From NCBI GenBank assembly GCA_910587045.1, contig CAJULG010000006.1:1-64000 (forward strand): 64,000 nucleotides of DNA. Reading direction: 5' to 3'. A model generated the notes under the pieces. That model did no database searches and had not been told where the DNA came from. It worked only from the letters and a program-made list of their open reading frames with translations. The DNA is from an uncultured Lachnospiraceae bacterium. GTDB lineage: Bacteria; Bacillota; Clostridia; Lachnospirales; Lachnospiraceae. Positions 42,446 through 52,115 of the stretch are shown here, piece after piece. Positions within the stretch are counted from its first letter, which is position 1. Every line of letters begins with the position of its first letter. The position numbers were made by a program, and so were the translations under genes.

Positions 42446-44972
42446 TCTGACCTTCCTCCTTTCCTTCCTGCAAGCCCGCTTCCTGTATCTCTGTCACATC
42501 TGTTATCTCCTGCGGCTCCAGGGCCTCCTTGCCAATACGTAGAAGCTTTCCTCTCGGCTTTGCCTCTTTTTTATCCTCTGCAGTCTCAATGGTACCACGC
42601 ACCTCTCCCCGGATCAGACCGGATACATTGGCATCGATCACACCGGATACATAGCCCCGTACGCGTCCCTGTACATATATCATGCCATTCATATCCCGAA
42701 GCGGAAGGTCCAGCTTGCGGAAAGCAAAGGATGTCCGGTCGATGATCGTATCACCCAGAAGCAGAATCTGCGGAAGTACGCACATTACCATAATAATTGA
42801 GATGATCGTCCCTCTTCCAAGACAGCTTCCGATGGCAGATATAACACCATTCGTTGTCATCTGTCCGATCAGAACACCGCCGGCAACCAGGATCGAACCA
42901 GAGGTTAATATGGTCGGAAATGCCTGATTCAGCGCTTCCACCATCGCTTCTTTGATCGGCATTTCCCGCTTTAGTTCCATGTATCGGCTGGAAATTACGA
43001 TCGCATAGTCAATATTGGCACCCATCTGGATCGCATTTACGATCAGATAGCTTAAAAAATATAAATCTTCGTGCTTCAGATACGGAAATGAAAAGTTCAG
43101 CCAGATACTCCCCTGGATTACCAGTATTAAAAGCAGCGGCAGACCGGCGGACTTGAAGTTAAACAGCAATATGACAATGACAAACAGTGCTGACAGGATA
43201 CTGATGATGATATTGTCTCTGCCAAAGGAGCTGGACAGATCATAGTCACTGGTAGAATCCCCTACCACATAGACCTCTCCACTGTAATATACACCTGCCT
43301 CGTCATGAATCTTTTGTAAAAAATCAAAGGTTTCCTGACTTTCTTCCGGAAGATTCAGATATACCAGCATACGGGTATAATCTTCGCTTAAGAGCTGCGC
43401 CTTTGCTTTTCCCAGCGTATCGAACAATTCATCCAGCGTATCCTCCAGCTCCGCGTCCAGATTCAGATATCCCTTGTTCATTTCCTCTTCCAGAAAGCCC
43501 ATGGTATCCAGGAGCGGAATCCTGTAATTCTCAATACCCCCTACGATCTCACCCAGGTTATCATCATTTACTGCGTAAGCAGAATACAGCAGTCTTGCTA
43601 CTTCATAATCAATATCCGCTAATTCTGAGAATTCCCGGGGTGTCAGAGCATCCGTCAGCATATGTCCCATAACCTCCGTATTGGAAAGTCCCAGGCAGGA
43701 GTCGATTTCCTCACAGCTCTCCAGTCTTGCCAGCAGCTTCTGCTCTGCTTCATAATTTCCGGCCGGTACGATCAGCGCTACCAGATTCTCTGCTCCATAT
43801 GTGGCTTCGATCTTCTCCGCTGCGATCTGGGCGGCTCCCTTTTTCGGCGGACTCAGATGTGATGTCCCGTAACAGTACGGACACCGGTTTGCAAAGACAA
43901 AGGCAAAGATCAGCACGATAACAAATACCGGCGGTACTATAAACCGGCTTGCCACCACAAATTTTCCCAGAAAGCTGATCTTCGGCACCAGATTCTTATG
44001 TACTGTCTTATCCATTAATTTATTAAACAGCATGAGAAGTCCCGGCATCAGGGTAAATACAGATAACAGACTCATAAAGATCGCCTTGATCAGAACCACA
44101 GCAAGATCCTCACCGATCTTAAACTGCATAAAGACAAGGGCTGCCAGACCGCTGATAGTGGTCAGGCTGGAGGAAAAGATCTCCGGTATCCCCTTACTCA
44201 ATGCTGCAATGCAGGCTTCTCTTGCTTCTAAATGTTCCCGCTCCTCTGTATAGCGGTGGCACATGATGATGGCATAATCTATGGCCAGTGCTAATTGCAG
44301 AACCACCGTAACGGAGTTTGAAATAAATGAAATCGGATCGACCAGAAAATTGGTTCCCATATTCAAAATGGCCGCAACCACAAAGGTAATCAACAGAACC
44401 GGAACCTCTGCATACGCCTTGGAGGTAAAGATCAGCACGACAATAATGATGATCGCGGCAATCACGATGATCACCTGCATCTCCTTGGCCAGATCTGCCG
44501 CAGAATCCTCCCCTACAGCACTATCTACATATACATCATAATCCTTCAGCATATCCTTGATTCGGTTCATGGCATTAATACTGACAGGATCTGTCTCCTC
44601 GCCATCAAAGGTGATGCTGAATAACGCAGAAGAATCCTTATAATGCTCCTCCGTATTCTCAAATGCAACGGAGGTAACGCCAGGAATCCCTTTAAGTTCC
44701 TCTGCAAGCTCTGCCGCATGGGGATAAGAAATATTGGCAATCATCACTTTACCGGAACCATAAGTAATAAATTCCTCATCCATGACGGTAAGCCCCTGTC
44801 TGGTCTCGGTTTCTTCCGATAGATACTTTGTAATATCATTTTCGACTTCTACCCATCCCCGTGCAACCAGACAGAAAATAACTGCGAAAATATACAGCAG
44901 AAAAAACAGATTTCTTTTATCCACCACAAATGCCGCAAACCGCTCTAACAGCGTTGGTTTCTTCTCGTCCAT
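42435..44972 (-). CDS. MMPL/RND-family membrane transporter
   Basis: 845 residues, about twelve membrane helices in two halves with two large extracytoplasmic loops. LAIDYAIIMCHRYTEER and ANIDYAIVISSRYMELKRE near TM4 and TM10 carry the Asp-Tyr proton-relay pairs of the MMPL family. The cytoplasmic tail (about 760-845) is rich in charged residues. MMPL proteins export lipids or drugs. Coupled with the GLUG protein and divergent from the TetR gene, which probably represses it. Confidence 0.92.
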   Translation of the reverse strand: MDEKKPTLLERFAAFVVDKRNLFFLLYIFAVIFCLVARGWVEVENDITKYLSEETETRQGLTVMDEEFITYGSGKVMIANISYPHAAELAEELKGIPGVTSVAFENTEEHYKDSSALFSITFDGEETDPVSINAMNRIKDMLKDYDVYVDSAVGEDSAADLAKEMQVIIVIAAIIIIVVLIFTSKAYAEVPVLLITFVVAAILNMGTNFLVDPISFISNSVTVVLQLALAIDYAIIMCHRYTEEREHLEAREACIAALSKGIPEIFSSSLTTISGLAALVFMQFKIGEDLAVVLIKAIFMSLLSVFTLMPGLLMLFNKLMDKTVHKNLVPKISFLGKFVVASRFIVPPVFVIVLIFAFVFANRCPYCYGTSHLSPPKKGAAQIAAEKIEATYGAENLVALIVPAGNYEAEQKLLARLESCEEIDSCLGLSNTEVMGHMLTDALTPREFSELADIDYEVARLLYSAYAVNDDNLGEIVGGIENYRIPLLDTMGFLEEEMNKGYLNLDAELEDTLDELFDTLGKAKAQLLSEDYTRMLVYLNLPEESQETFDFLQKIHDEAGVYYSGEVYVVGDSTSDYDLSSSFGRDNIIISILSALFVIVILLFNFKSAGLPLLLILVIQGSIWLNFSFPYLKHEDLYFLSYLIVNAIQMGANIDYAIVISSRYMELKREMPIKEAMVEALNQAFPTILTSGSILVAGGVLIGQMTTNGVISAIGSCLGRGTIISIIMVMCVLPQILLLGDTIIDRTSFAFRKLDLPLRDMNGMIYVQGRVRGYVSGVIDANVSGLIRGEVRGTIETAEDKKEAKPRGKLLRIGKEALEPQEITDVTEIQEAGLQEGKEEGQNEE

Positions 44973-45040
44973 TTTAAATTGAGCCCCTTTCTTTGCGTCT
45001 CCCGGTCTGGAAAACTTAATAATGTACGATTGAAAATTAA

Positions 45041-45070
45041 TTGACAGTTGTCTCTTTTTGGTACTATACT
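45041..45070 (+). promoter_or_regulatory. Predicted promoter of the tetR gene
   Basis: TTGACA (45041-45046), an 18-base spacer and TATACT (45065-45070). The -35 is exactly consensus. The leader to the ATG at 45191 is about 115 bases and contains the palindromes listed separately. Confidence 0.75.
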
Positions 45071-45093
45071 ATATGTAATTGAAAAAAACAACG

Positions 45094-45167
45094 GACAAAT
45101 TAGAATATTTTGTCAAATAGCAGACAAGATAGCGATATTTGTATTCAATCTTTTGTCCGGTGACAAA
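45094..45167. promoter_or_regulatory. GACAAA/TTTGTC half-site cluster, candidate TetR operator
   Basis: GACAAA (45094-45099) and TTTGTC (45109-45114) are inverted with a 9-base gap; a second pair, TTTGTC-CGGT-GACAAA, is at 45152-45167. All lie between the tetR promoter and its start, as expected for autoregulation (inference). Confidence 0.5.
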
Positions 45168-45190
45168 TACTGTTCAGAATGGAGAGGCTT

Positions 45191-45781
45191 ATGAAAAATA
45201 AAACCGATTTAAGAGTGATCAAAACCTATACTGCACTTACCAATGCTTTCTATGAACTTCTTGGAAAAAAGAAATTTGAAGAAATCACGGTGAATGAACT
45301 CTGTAACCTTGCCTATGTCCGGCGTGCCACCTTTTATAAACATTTTGCGGACAAATACGAATTCTTTATCTTCATTGTCCGCAGTCTGTTTGAACAATAT
45401 AGCGGAACCTATACCTTTGAAGAGGGACAGATTAAGCCGCTCTCCTTTTACCTGAGTATTGTGGAGAATTTTCTGCATTTTCTAACCGAGCGGGAAACCA
45501 TTGTAAAACTGCTTTCGGAAAGCAGTATGTATTCCGTTCTGATGAACATCTTTACAGAAGAGATCAGTACAGAGGTAACAGAATATCTAATGGAAGACGA
45601 AAAAAACGGAGCGGTCTTCCCTGCCTCTGCTGAGATTACCGCCCGTTTTTTCACGGGTGCTATTATTAATTGTATTAAATACTGGTTTGTATCCGGTCAG
45701 GAACTGCCCGAACAGGAGCTGTTGGAACAGCTTCAGGCACTTATTACTTCCTTCAGGCCTCCTTTACCCGTTTCTTTTTAA
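45191..45781 (+). CDS. TetR/AcrR-family regulator
   Basis: 196 residues from the ATG at 45191, which has GGAGAGG 3-4 bases ahead; an in-frame ATG four codons earlier overlaps that site. The N-terminal HTH domain is clear: ALTNAFYELLGKKKFEEIT and LAYVRRATFYKHFADKYEF. The C-terminal part is a DhaS-type ligand/dimer domain. It is divergent from the MMPL-GLUG operon, its likely target. Its last 29 bases overlap the convergent ABC permease gene. Confidence 0.9.
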   Translation: MKNKTDLRVIKTYTALTNAFYELLGKKKFEEITVNELCNLAYVRRATFYKHFADKYEFFIFIVRSLFEQYSGTYTFEEGQIKPLSFYLSIVENFLHFLTERETIVKLLSESSMYSVLMNIFTEEISTEVTEYLMEDEKNGAVFPASAEITARFFTGAIINCIKYWFVSGQELPEQELLEQLQALITSFRPPLPVSF

Positions 45782-46919
45782 TAATTAAAGCAATGCAAAG
45801 AATAGATACTGCCATGGCAAGCTGGATGCCAATGCTCAGCCATACACTGTTTCTTTGTTCCATGGTCATGGAACCAAATTCATATAATGTTATATTGGCT
45901 GTCTCGTACCAGTATACAGGGAGGAACTGTGCCACCATCCGTACTCCGGAGCCAAGAAGCTCCATGTCAACCAAAACGCCACAGAGAAATGACATACCTA
46001 ATGCTACAATATTGGCGATTCCATTAACGGCCAGTTCATTTTTCACGCAGGTTCCGATCAGATAGGAAATGGAAGCAGATACCAGTGTCAGGCAGGCCGC
46101 ATTCAGCAGATAGTATCCCAGGTTTACATCCTGTAATAAATCTCCCCTATACAGTACAACAGCTAACAGCATCAGCAGAAGGTATAACCCGCCGCAGAAC
46201 AGGAAGAGAGCAAGACTTCCCTGCAGGCTCTGCCATAGAGAGGGGATGCCGGAGCTGTTCATCCTGCGTTCCATCTCTCTCCGGTTAAAGTTCTTTAACA
46301 CCAGAGGGAAAATATAGCAAAAGGTATACAACAGTACAAAAGGAAGATATCGAAAATAAAAGTGATACAATATACCCTTGTCGTTATGCTCTGCAGATTC
46401 CCGGACCCTGATCTCCGCCTGCTTTCCTGCCACCTGTAATGCCTGCTCTACTGCTTCCTCCATATCCATTCCGGCATTACGATAGACACGATAGGCATTT
46501 ACATAGGAATCCACCTGCATATCTGCATAAACACTACGGTATGCACCATCGCTGCTGACCCCCTTGACCACCTCCAGTGCAGCATCGCCATCGAGTAATA
46601 ATGCTTCCGCATTCTCCGGGATCCGCAGGACATAATCAACTCTCCAGTAATACAGCTCCTCTGCCAGATCACGCTGTTCCGTTACATCAGTGATTATCGT
46701 ATGCTCCTTGTCCAGAGCCTCCGCCATCCCCTTGGAAAATGCACTTCCATCTTCATCAATGACTGCAATATTCAGATTTGTTTTCTCATATACGGCGGTG
46801 TCTGTCTTTGTCGCTGCACCCTGGACTCCCATCATAATGGAAAAGAAAATACCGCCATATAGAAACAGGAAGGCCAGATTCCGTTTTATGATTATCATAT
46901 ATCCCTTAAATACTGTCAT
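45753..46919 (-). CDS. ABC-2 type permease 2
   Basis: 388 residues: membrane helix at about 15-33, an extracytoplasmic domain to about 185, then five helices. It belongs to the ABC2_membrane_3/YhgE-like group. It overlaps the preceding permease by 14 bases and is paired with it and the ATPase at 48130. Its 3' end overlaps tetR on the opposite strand. Probable drug or peptide export. Confidence 0.83.
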   Translation of the reverse strand: MTVFKGYMIIIKRNLAFLFLYGGIFFSIMMGVQGAATKTDTAVYEKTNLNIAVIDEDGSAFSKGMAEALDKEHTIITDVTEQRDLAEELYYWRVDYVLRIPENAEALLLDGDAALEVVKGVSSDGAYRSVYADMQVDSYVNAYRVYRNAGMDMEEAVEQALQVAGKQAEIRVRESAEHNDKGILYHFYFRYLPFVLLYTFCYIFPLVLKNFNRREMERRMNSSGIPSLWQSLQGSLALFLFCGGLYLLLMLLAVVLYRGDLLQDVNLGYYLLNAACLTLVSASISYLIGTCVKNELAVNGIANIVALGMSFLCGVLVDMELLGSGVRMVAQFLPVYWYETANITLYEFGSMTMEQRNSVWLSIGIQLAMAVSILCIALIIKKKRVKEA

Positions 46920-48111
46920 AACGTTCCCTCCGAATCACACAATAGGATACCACCAGGAATCCCAGACTGTATAATGCCATCAACAGCAGATCATTCCGGT
47001 ATCGTACCGGATCATTATAAACGCACAGGCAGTAAAAGGCATCACTGATCACAGCTACCGGATTCAGACGGTTTACGATCGGACAATTAATATCAATGAT
47101 ATTCTTCATCTCTGATACCATAAGACCTGCCAGAAAACTCAGGCTTAATGTGATTCCCACATTCAATCCTACCTTTGCCGCCATTGGCAGCTTTCCAATA
47201 CTGCCAATGGTGATTCCCATACAGACACCGATGATACATCCGAATGCGCAGGTGAGAAGCATTCCGCCCCAATGATCACCGAAGCCCATTCCCAATATGA
47301 ATTTCAGGTATAACAAAAGCAATATATTACACAGATATGCAACTGTCACATTTACAACAAACACGGCTACGATCTGCATACTCTTTCTGGCAGGTGATAC
47401 ACAACGCCTTGCACCTAAGGATGAAGTATTTGCCTGCAATTCCATGGCCGCCTGCATCCCCATAAAGCAGCCAAACATACATGCCATACCGATCAGTCCA
47501 AAAAAACAGTTCATATTCGCACTTAACCGCTCTCCGCTTAAGGTAACCTCTGTTATATAGCTGGTTTCCTCTATATCCTCCATTGCTTCTTCTATATATT
47601 CTTCGATCGTCTGCTGCATCACTGAAATATCCGGAGATCCTTCCGGCATCTGTCCAGATGACAGCTGTTCAGAAGCGTAGCCGGCAAGTTCCCGCTCTAC
47701 CAGATCCGTCATCATTGTCTCGTATTTCAAATAAGTGGAAAGAACGCCATCCAGCACTGTCGCTTCTATACTATTCTTCCGAATCGTAAGGGACGGGGTT
47801 TCTGCAATATAATATATCCCTGTCACCTCACCAGTCTCCAGTGCCTCCAGTGCAGCTTTCTCTTCCATATTTACAGTCTTTATCACAGGATTTTCCTCTT
47901 CTTCCTGCATGGTATCTATAAAAGCGGAAAAAGCAATATTTTCTTCCTGCTCTACCAGGGCAACCGGTATGGTCTCCAGTTCGATATTCTCAGCACTGCC
48001 AAATGTAATACTGAATAATGTTCCAAGTACAAGCGGAAATATCGCAGGCCAGAATAAAGCAACCCGATTTCGCAGAGTATTCAGAAACTGATAAAAGATG
48101 ATATGTCTCAT
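46906..48111 (-). CDS. ABC-2 type permease 1
   Basis: 401 residues with the same layout as the following permease: one N-terminal helix (about 20-40), an extracytoplasmic region to about 205, then five helices. SARRCVSPARKSMQ-like segment (LGARRCVSPARKSMQ) is the ABC-2 coupling helix. Begins 18 bases after the ATPase stop. With its partner it probably forms a heterodimeric exporter. Confidence 0.85.
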   Translation of the reverse strand: MRHIIFYQFLNTLRNRVALFWPAIFPLVLGTLFSITFGSAENIELETIPVALVEQEENIAFSAFIDTMQEEEENPVIKTVNMEEKAALEALETGEVTGIYYIAETPSLTIRKNSIEATVLDGVLSTYLKYETMMTDLVERELAGYASEQLSSGQMPEGSPDISVMQQTIEEYIEEAMEDIEETSYITEVTLSGERLSANMNCFFGLIGMACMFGCFMGMQAAMELQANTSSLGARRCVSPARKSMQIVAVFVVNVTVAYLCNILLLLYLKFILGMGFGDHWGGMLLTCAFGCIIGVCMGITIGSIGKLPMAAKVGLNVGITLSLSFLAGLMVSEMKNIIDINCPIVNRLNPVAVISDAFYCLCVYNDPVRYRNDLLLMALYSLGFLVVSYCVIRRERYDSI

Positions 48112-48129
48112 ATTCTGCTCCTTTCTCCC

Positions 48130-49059
48130 TTAATCCCGCAACTGTTTTCCTGTGATCTCCAGAAATACATCATTTAAAGTCGGCAGCTCGGAAAACACCC
48201 TGCCAAATGTCGTCTTCTGCTCCTGCAGATCATGGAGGACATGAATCAGATTATGCCTGCCCTTTCCACAACGGATTACCAGAGTCTCATCGGAATAGTG
48301 AACCTCATATACATTTTCCATGCTGCGGATATGCTTTACCTGCTCCTCCGACAGCACCACCGCTTCAATGGTGATCGTCTCTCCGGTCTTGATCATATTC
48401 TTAAGCTCTTCCTTTGTACCGGAGGCAATGCATCGTCCATGATCCATGATTGCGATCCGGGAGCAGATCTGTTCTACCTCCTCCATATAATGAGAGGTAT
48501 AGACGATCGTGGATCCCTGACGGTTCAGTTCCAGAATCCCTTCCAGTATCTTATTCCGGCTCTGGGGATCTACTGCTACCGTAGGCTCATCCATAAAGAT
48601 CAGCTCTGGCTTATGCGCAATGCCACAGGCAATATTCAGACGACGCAGCAATCCGCCGGATAGCTGCTTTGGCTTCTTTTTCACATGCTCCTCCAGTCCT
48701 GTGAACTGAATCGCCTCTTCTACCAGCTTTTTTCTGACTGTCTTATTCTTTTCGTACAAGCCACAAAAAAAGTCAATATTTTCCCGGACATTCATTTGAT
48801 CGAATACAGCTACCTCCTGCATCACAACACCGATCTTCCGTTTACTTTCATAACTGTCCGGCTGCATTTCCTCTCCAAAGATCCGGATCTCTCCCTTGTC
48901 ATACTTCAGCAAGGCCAGCATACAGTTGATCGCAGTGGTTTTCCCGCTTCCATTCGGTCCCAGCAGACCGAATACTTCTCCAGGCTGCACGGATAGATTT
49001 AAATGATCCAATGCAAGGGTTTCACCATATCGCTTTACCAGATTACTAATCTCTATCAT
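48130..49059 (-). CDS. ABC exporter ATPase
   Basis: 309 residues. Walker A GPNGSGKT near 37, signature LSGGLLRRLNIACGIAHKPE, Walker B LIFMDEPTVAVDP, switch H in VYTSHYMEE. The last 90 residues form the C-terminal domain seen in DrrA/CcmA-type drug-export ATPases. First gene of the operon ATPase-permease-permease, divergent from the two-component genes at 49252. Confidence 0.92.
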   Translation of the reverse strand: MIEISNLVKRYGETLALDHLNLSVQPGEVFGLLGPNGSGKTTAINCMLALLKYDKGEIRIFGEEMQPDSYESKRKIGVVMQEVAVFDQMNVRENIDFFCGLYEKNKTVRKKLVEEAIQFTGLEEHVKKKPKQLSGGLLRRLNIACGIAHKPELIFMDEPTVAVDPQSRNKILEGILELNRQGSTIVYTSHYMEEVEQICSRIAIMDHGRCIASGTKEELKNMIKTGETITIEAVVLSEEQVKHIRSMENVYEVHYSDETLVIRCGKGRHNLIHVLHDLQEQKTTFGRVFSELPTLNDVFLEITGKQLRD

Positions 49060-49112
49060 TCTTTTTATCCTTTCCTGTTATTTGCATTTATTATTTTCTA
49101 CTATACCTAAAG

Positions 49113-49176
49113 TTTAATGTAAAAGACCCCTTCTGTATAGTGAACATTGTCAGCTTATGTATATGACAAATGTCAT
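49113..49176 (+). promoter_or_regulatory. Promoter and 14-bp palindrome before the kinase gene
   Basis: TTTAAT (49113-49118), 17 bases, TATAGT (49136-49141). Just downstream is the perfect palindrome ATGACA-AA-TGTCAT (49163-49176); further TTGTCA sequences lie at 49148 and 49203. These are candidate sites for the NarL-type regulator. Confidence 0.45.
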
Positions 49177-49251
49177 TTTTTCAGCCAATGGTTGCATTCT
49201 CATTGTCAAATGGATTACACTAAGAACGTATTATATAGGAAGGGAGAAGTT

Positions 49252-50388
49252 ATGCGAAGCCTTATCTGTAACGGAATCATATTTATATATTGCATACTGC
49301 TTAGAAGTACAATGGAATTCCATTCGATTTCCATTCTGTTTCTGTTTGTGAGTCTTACCCTTACCTTCCTCCCGTATCTTCTGCCTGATTCCGGCTTTTA
49401 TTATGTTGCCGCCTTCTGGATCTCTACCGCCTGTTTTCAGGCAGAACTCCAGTGGTATCTGCCATCGCTCTTCTTTCAGATTGTACTGCATTTTGTGAAA
49501 GAAATAAGTAATGACCAATATCCTCATCATTACACCGACTCCATTCTCTGTACGCTGGCCATTGTTATTCCATTCCTGTGCCATTGTTCTGACCTGACGG
49601 CTCCGCTTCTCTCCGGCCTTCTGTTTGCCGTTCTGCTGAGCTGCCTCCTTGCATGGATGACGGTCACCTATGAACATCTTCACCACCGCTTCATCCATTC
49701 CGTAGACTGGCATACCGAAAAGCAGTTGGAATTAGAAGAAAAAAATCATGCTCTGCTCGCCAAACAGGATACGGAAATCTATGCTGCGACCCTGAAGGAA
49801 CGAAACCGTATAGCCAGAGACATTCACGATAATGTGGGCCATCTTCTGTCACGCTCGCTTCTGATGACTGGAGCGATTCAGACACTCAATACCAGTGACA
49901 AACTATGTGAGCCCCTGTCACAACTGGATGCCACCCTGAATCAGGCAATGAATAGTATCCGGGACAGCGTTCATAATCTGCATGATGAAGCACTGAATCT
50001 GGAAAACACCACGAAGCAGCTGGTAACCGATTTTCAGTTCTGCCCGGTCGATCTTTCTTATGATATGGGATATGAACCTCCAACTGCAATACGCTATGCG
50101 TTTCTTTCCATTACCCGGGAAGCACTGGCAAATATCATCCGACATAGCAATGCAGATCATGTAAGGATCGTCATGCGGGAGCACCCGAGCCTGTATCAGT
50201 TGGAGATTGGAGATAACGGAACCCGGATCAACGCCCCTTTCTCTGAAAATCATGGGCTGGGGCTGACCAATATGCAGGAGCGAGTCACCAAACTTCATGG
50301 GACCATGCGTCTTTATACGGAATCCGGCTTCCGCATCTTTATTACCATTCCGAAGGGAGATGATATCAATGGAAATAATACTGATTGA
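49252..50388 (+). CDS. LiaS/DesK-like sensor histidine kinase (HisKA_3)
   Basis: 378 residues from the ATG at 49252, which has AGGGAG 6 bases ahead. Five or six short membrane helices fill the first 170 residues with no extracytoplasmic domain. The HisKA_3 dimerisation motif is RNRIARDIHDNVGHLLSRSLL, followed by the ATPase N box (ALANIIRHSNADHVRI) and G box (HGLGLTNMQERVTKLHG). Such intramembrane-sensing kinases often report cell-envelope stress. It overlaps the response regulator gene by 20 bases. Confidence 0.9.
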   Translation: MRSLICNGIIFIYCILLRSTMEFHSISILFLFVSLTLTFLPYLLPDSGFYYVAAFWISTACFQAELQWYLPSLFFQIVLHFVKEISNDQYPHHYTDSILCTLAIVIPFLCHCSDLTAPLLSGLLFAVLLSCLLAWMTVTYEHLHHRFIHSVDWHTEKQLELEEKNHALLAKQDTEIYAATLKERNRIARDIHDNVGHLLSRSLLMTGAIQTLNTSDKLCEPLSQLDATLNQAMNSIRDSVHNLHDEALNLENTTKQLVTDFQFCPVDLSYDMGYEPPTAIRYAFLSITREALANIIRHSNADHVRIVMREHPSLYQLEIGDNGTRINAPFSENHGLGLTNMQERVTKLHGTMRLYTESGFRIFITIPKGDDINGNNTD

Positions 50389-50989
50389 TGATGATTTCTT
50401 TATAACCACAGCGCTTAAGACGATTCTGGAAGCAGATGAGAATATCCATGTAACTGCTACCGGCAGCAGCGGAACTGAGGCAGTTTCCTTATACCGCCAG
50501 TATCAGCCTGCGGTTCTGCTCATGGATATCCGTATGAACGAAATGAACGGATTAGAGGCATCGGAGGTCATCCTGAAGGAATACCCGGATGCAAGGATTC
50601 TTCTGCTTACCACATTCCTGGATGATGAATATATCATTCAGGCATTGAAGATCGGTGCCAGCGGTTATCTGTTAAAGCAGGATTATCAAAGCATTCTTCC
50701 TGCTATTCATGCAGTTGCCAGCGGACAGACTGTATTCGGAACGGAGATCACAGCCAAGATTCCCGACCTTCTGTCCAGAAGCAATGCCTTTCTCTATGAA
50801 AAATACGGGCTTACTGAGCGGGAAGCGGAGATTGTTGAAATGGTAGCTGATGGCAGCAGTAATAAAGAAATTGCGGAGCAGCTCTTTCTAAGTGAGGGAA
50901 CCGTCCGCAATTACTTAAGCACGATTCTGGATAAACTGTCCCTGCGGGACCGCACCCAGCTTGCTATCTTCTATTATCAGCACATCTGA
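50369..50989 (+). CDS. NarL/LuxR-type response regulator
   Basis: 206 residues from the ATG at 50369, preceded by GGGAG. Receiver domain: acidic pair in LIDDDFF, phosphoacceptor D in LLMDIRMNEMNG, conserved K in YLLKQDY. LuxR-type helix-turn-helix: LTEREAEIVEMVADGSSNKE and SEGTVRNYLSTILDKL. Paired with the upstream kinase; the divergent ABC exporter is the expected target. Only two bases separate its stop from that of the convergent EIIC gene. Confidence 0.92.
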   Translation: MEIILIDDDFFITTALKTILEADENIHVTATGSSGTEAVSLYRQYQPAVLLMDIRMNEMNGLEASEVILKEYPDARILLLTTFLDDEYIIQALKIGASGYLLKQDYQSILPAIHAVASGQTVFGTEITAKIPDLLSRSNAFLYEKYGLTEREAEIVEMVADGSSNKEIAEQLFLSEGTVRNYLSTILDKLSLRDRTQLAIFYYQHI

Positions 50990-50991
50990 TC

Positions 50992-52083
50992 TTAATCCAG
51001 CTTCAGATCACCTTCCCGGATCCAGCCCAGCTTCCGGCAGATCTGTCCAAAGCCCCAGGTCAGGACTGCAGGGAGTACGAAGCTGATCAGAATCAGTCCG
51101 ATCCAGTCCATTGGTGTGACTGCCGCTTTCGTTCCAGCCGCAATATCATTGACCCAGCCGGTATAGACTCCAATCTGTCCTACCAGTCCGCAGGTACCCA
51201 TACCGGAAGAAATCGCTTCCCCGTTCATCTGTAGCTGAAAGACACAGGTTGCTATCGGCCCGGTGATCGCAGAAGCCAGGATCGGCGGGATCCAGATCCT
51301 TGGATTCTTTACAATATTTCCCATTTGCAGCATGCTGGTTCCAAGCCCCTGAGAAATCAGACCGCCTGCTTTATTCTCACGAAAGCTCATGACTGCAAAG
51401 CCTACCATCTGCGCAGAACAGCCGGCAACTGCCGCACCGCCGGCGAGCCCGGTCAGGCTCAACGCTGCACAAATTGCTGCACTGCTGATCGGAAGGGTCA
51501 ATGCGATACCTACAATGACAGACACCAGAATTCCCATCATAAACGGATGCAATTCCGTAGCCCACATGATCAGCTTTCCGACTGCACTGGCCCCGGCTCC
51601 AATATAGGGTGCGATCCCCATGGAAAGCAGCACACCGGAGCAGATGGAAACCAATGGGGTGACCAGAATATCGATTTTGGTTTCCTTTGAAACCAGCTTT
51701 CCAAGCTCCGTAGCAACAATGGCGATCACCAGAACGGCTAACGGGCCGCCTGCACCGCCTAAGCTGTTGGCAGCAGCGCCTACTGCCAGCATGGAAAACA
51801 GTACCAGAGGCGGCGCCTGCAATGCGAAGGCAATGGCAACTGCCATTGCCGGCCCTGCCACACTTTTGGCAAATCCTCCTATGTCAATCAGTATCTGAAT
51901 ATTGAACTGCTGTCCCAAAGTGGCTACGATCGTTCCGATCAGCAGGGAGGCAAACAAACCGTTTGCCATGGCTCCCATCGCATCAATAAAGTACCGCTTT
52001 GCGGAAATCTCAATATTCTTCTTCTTCAGGAAGGATCTCATCCTGCCTGCCGGCTTCTGTTTCTTTTCTTCTGTCATTTTCAT
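50992..52083 (-). CDS. EIIC-like membrane protein (PTS_EIIC_2 family)
   Basis: 363 residues, about nine or ten membrane helices after a basic start (KKQKPAGRMRSFLKKK). Rich in G and A (AVGAAANSLGGAGGP), with repeated small-residue helices. It resembles the PTS_EIIC_2 family, whose members are annotated as sugar transporter subunits but stand apart from EIIA/EIIB; none is seen here. The niacin-type repressor gene precedes it by 32 bases, so they are probably one operon and niacin or a precursor may be the substrate (inference). Confidence 0.72.
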   Translation of the reverse strand: MKMTEEKKQKPAGRMRSFLKKKNIEISAKRYFIDAMGAMANGLFASLLIGTIVATLGQQFNIQILIDIGGFAKSVAGPAMAVAIAFALQAPPLVLFSMLAVGAAANSLGGAGGPLAVLVIAIVATELGKLVSKETKIDILVTPLVSICSGVLLSMGIAPYIGAGASAVGKLIMWATELHPFMMGILVSVIVGIALTLPISSAAICAALSLTGLAGGAAVAGCSAQMVGFAVMSFRENKAGGLISQGLGTSMLQMGNIVKNPRIWIPPILASAITGPIATCVFQLQMNGEAISSGMGTCGLVGQIGVYTGWVNDIAAGTKAAVTPMDWIGLILISFVLPAVLTWGFGQICRKLGWIREGDLKLD

Positions 52084-52115
52084 ATTCTGGTCCTCATTTC
52101 TCTCTTATTCTGTAA

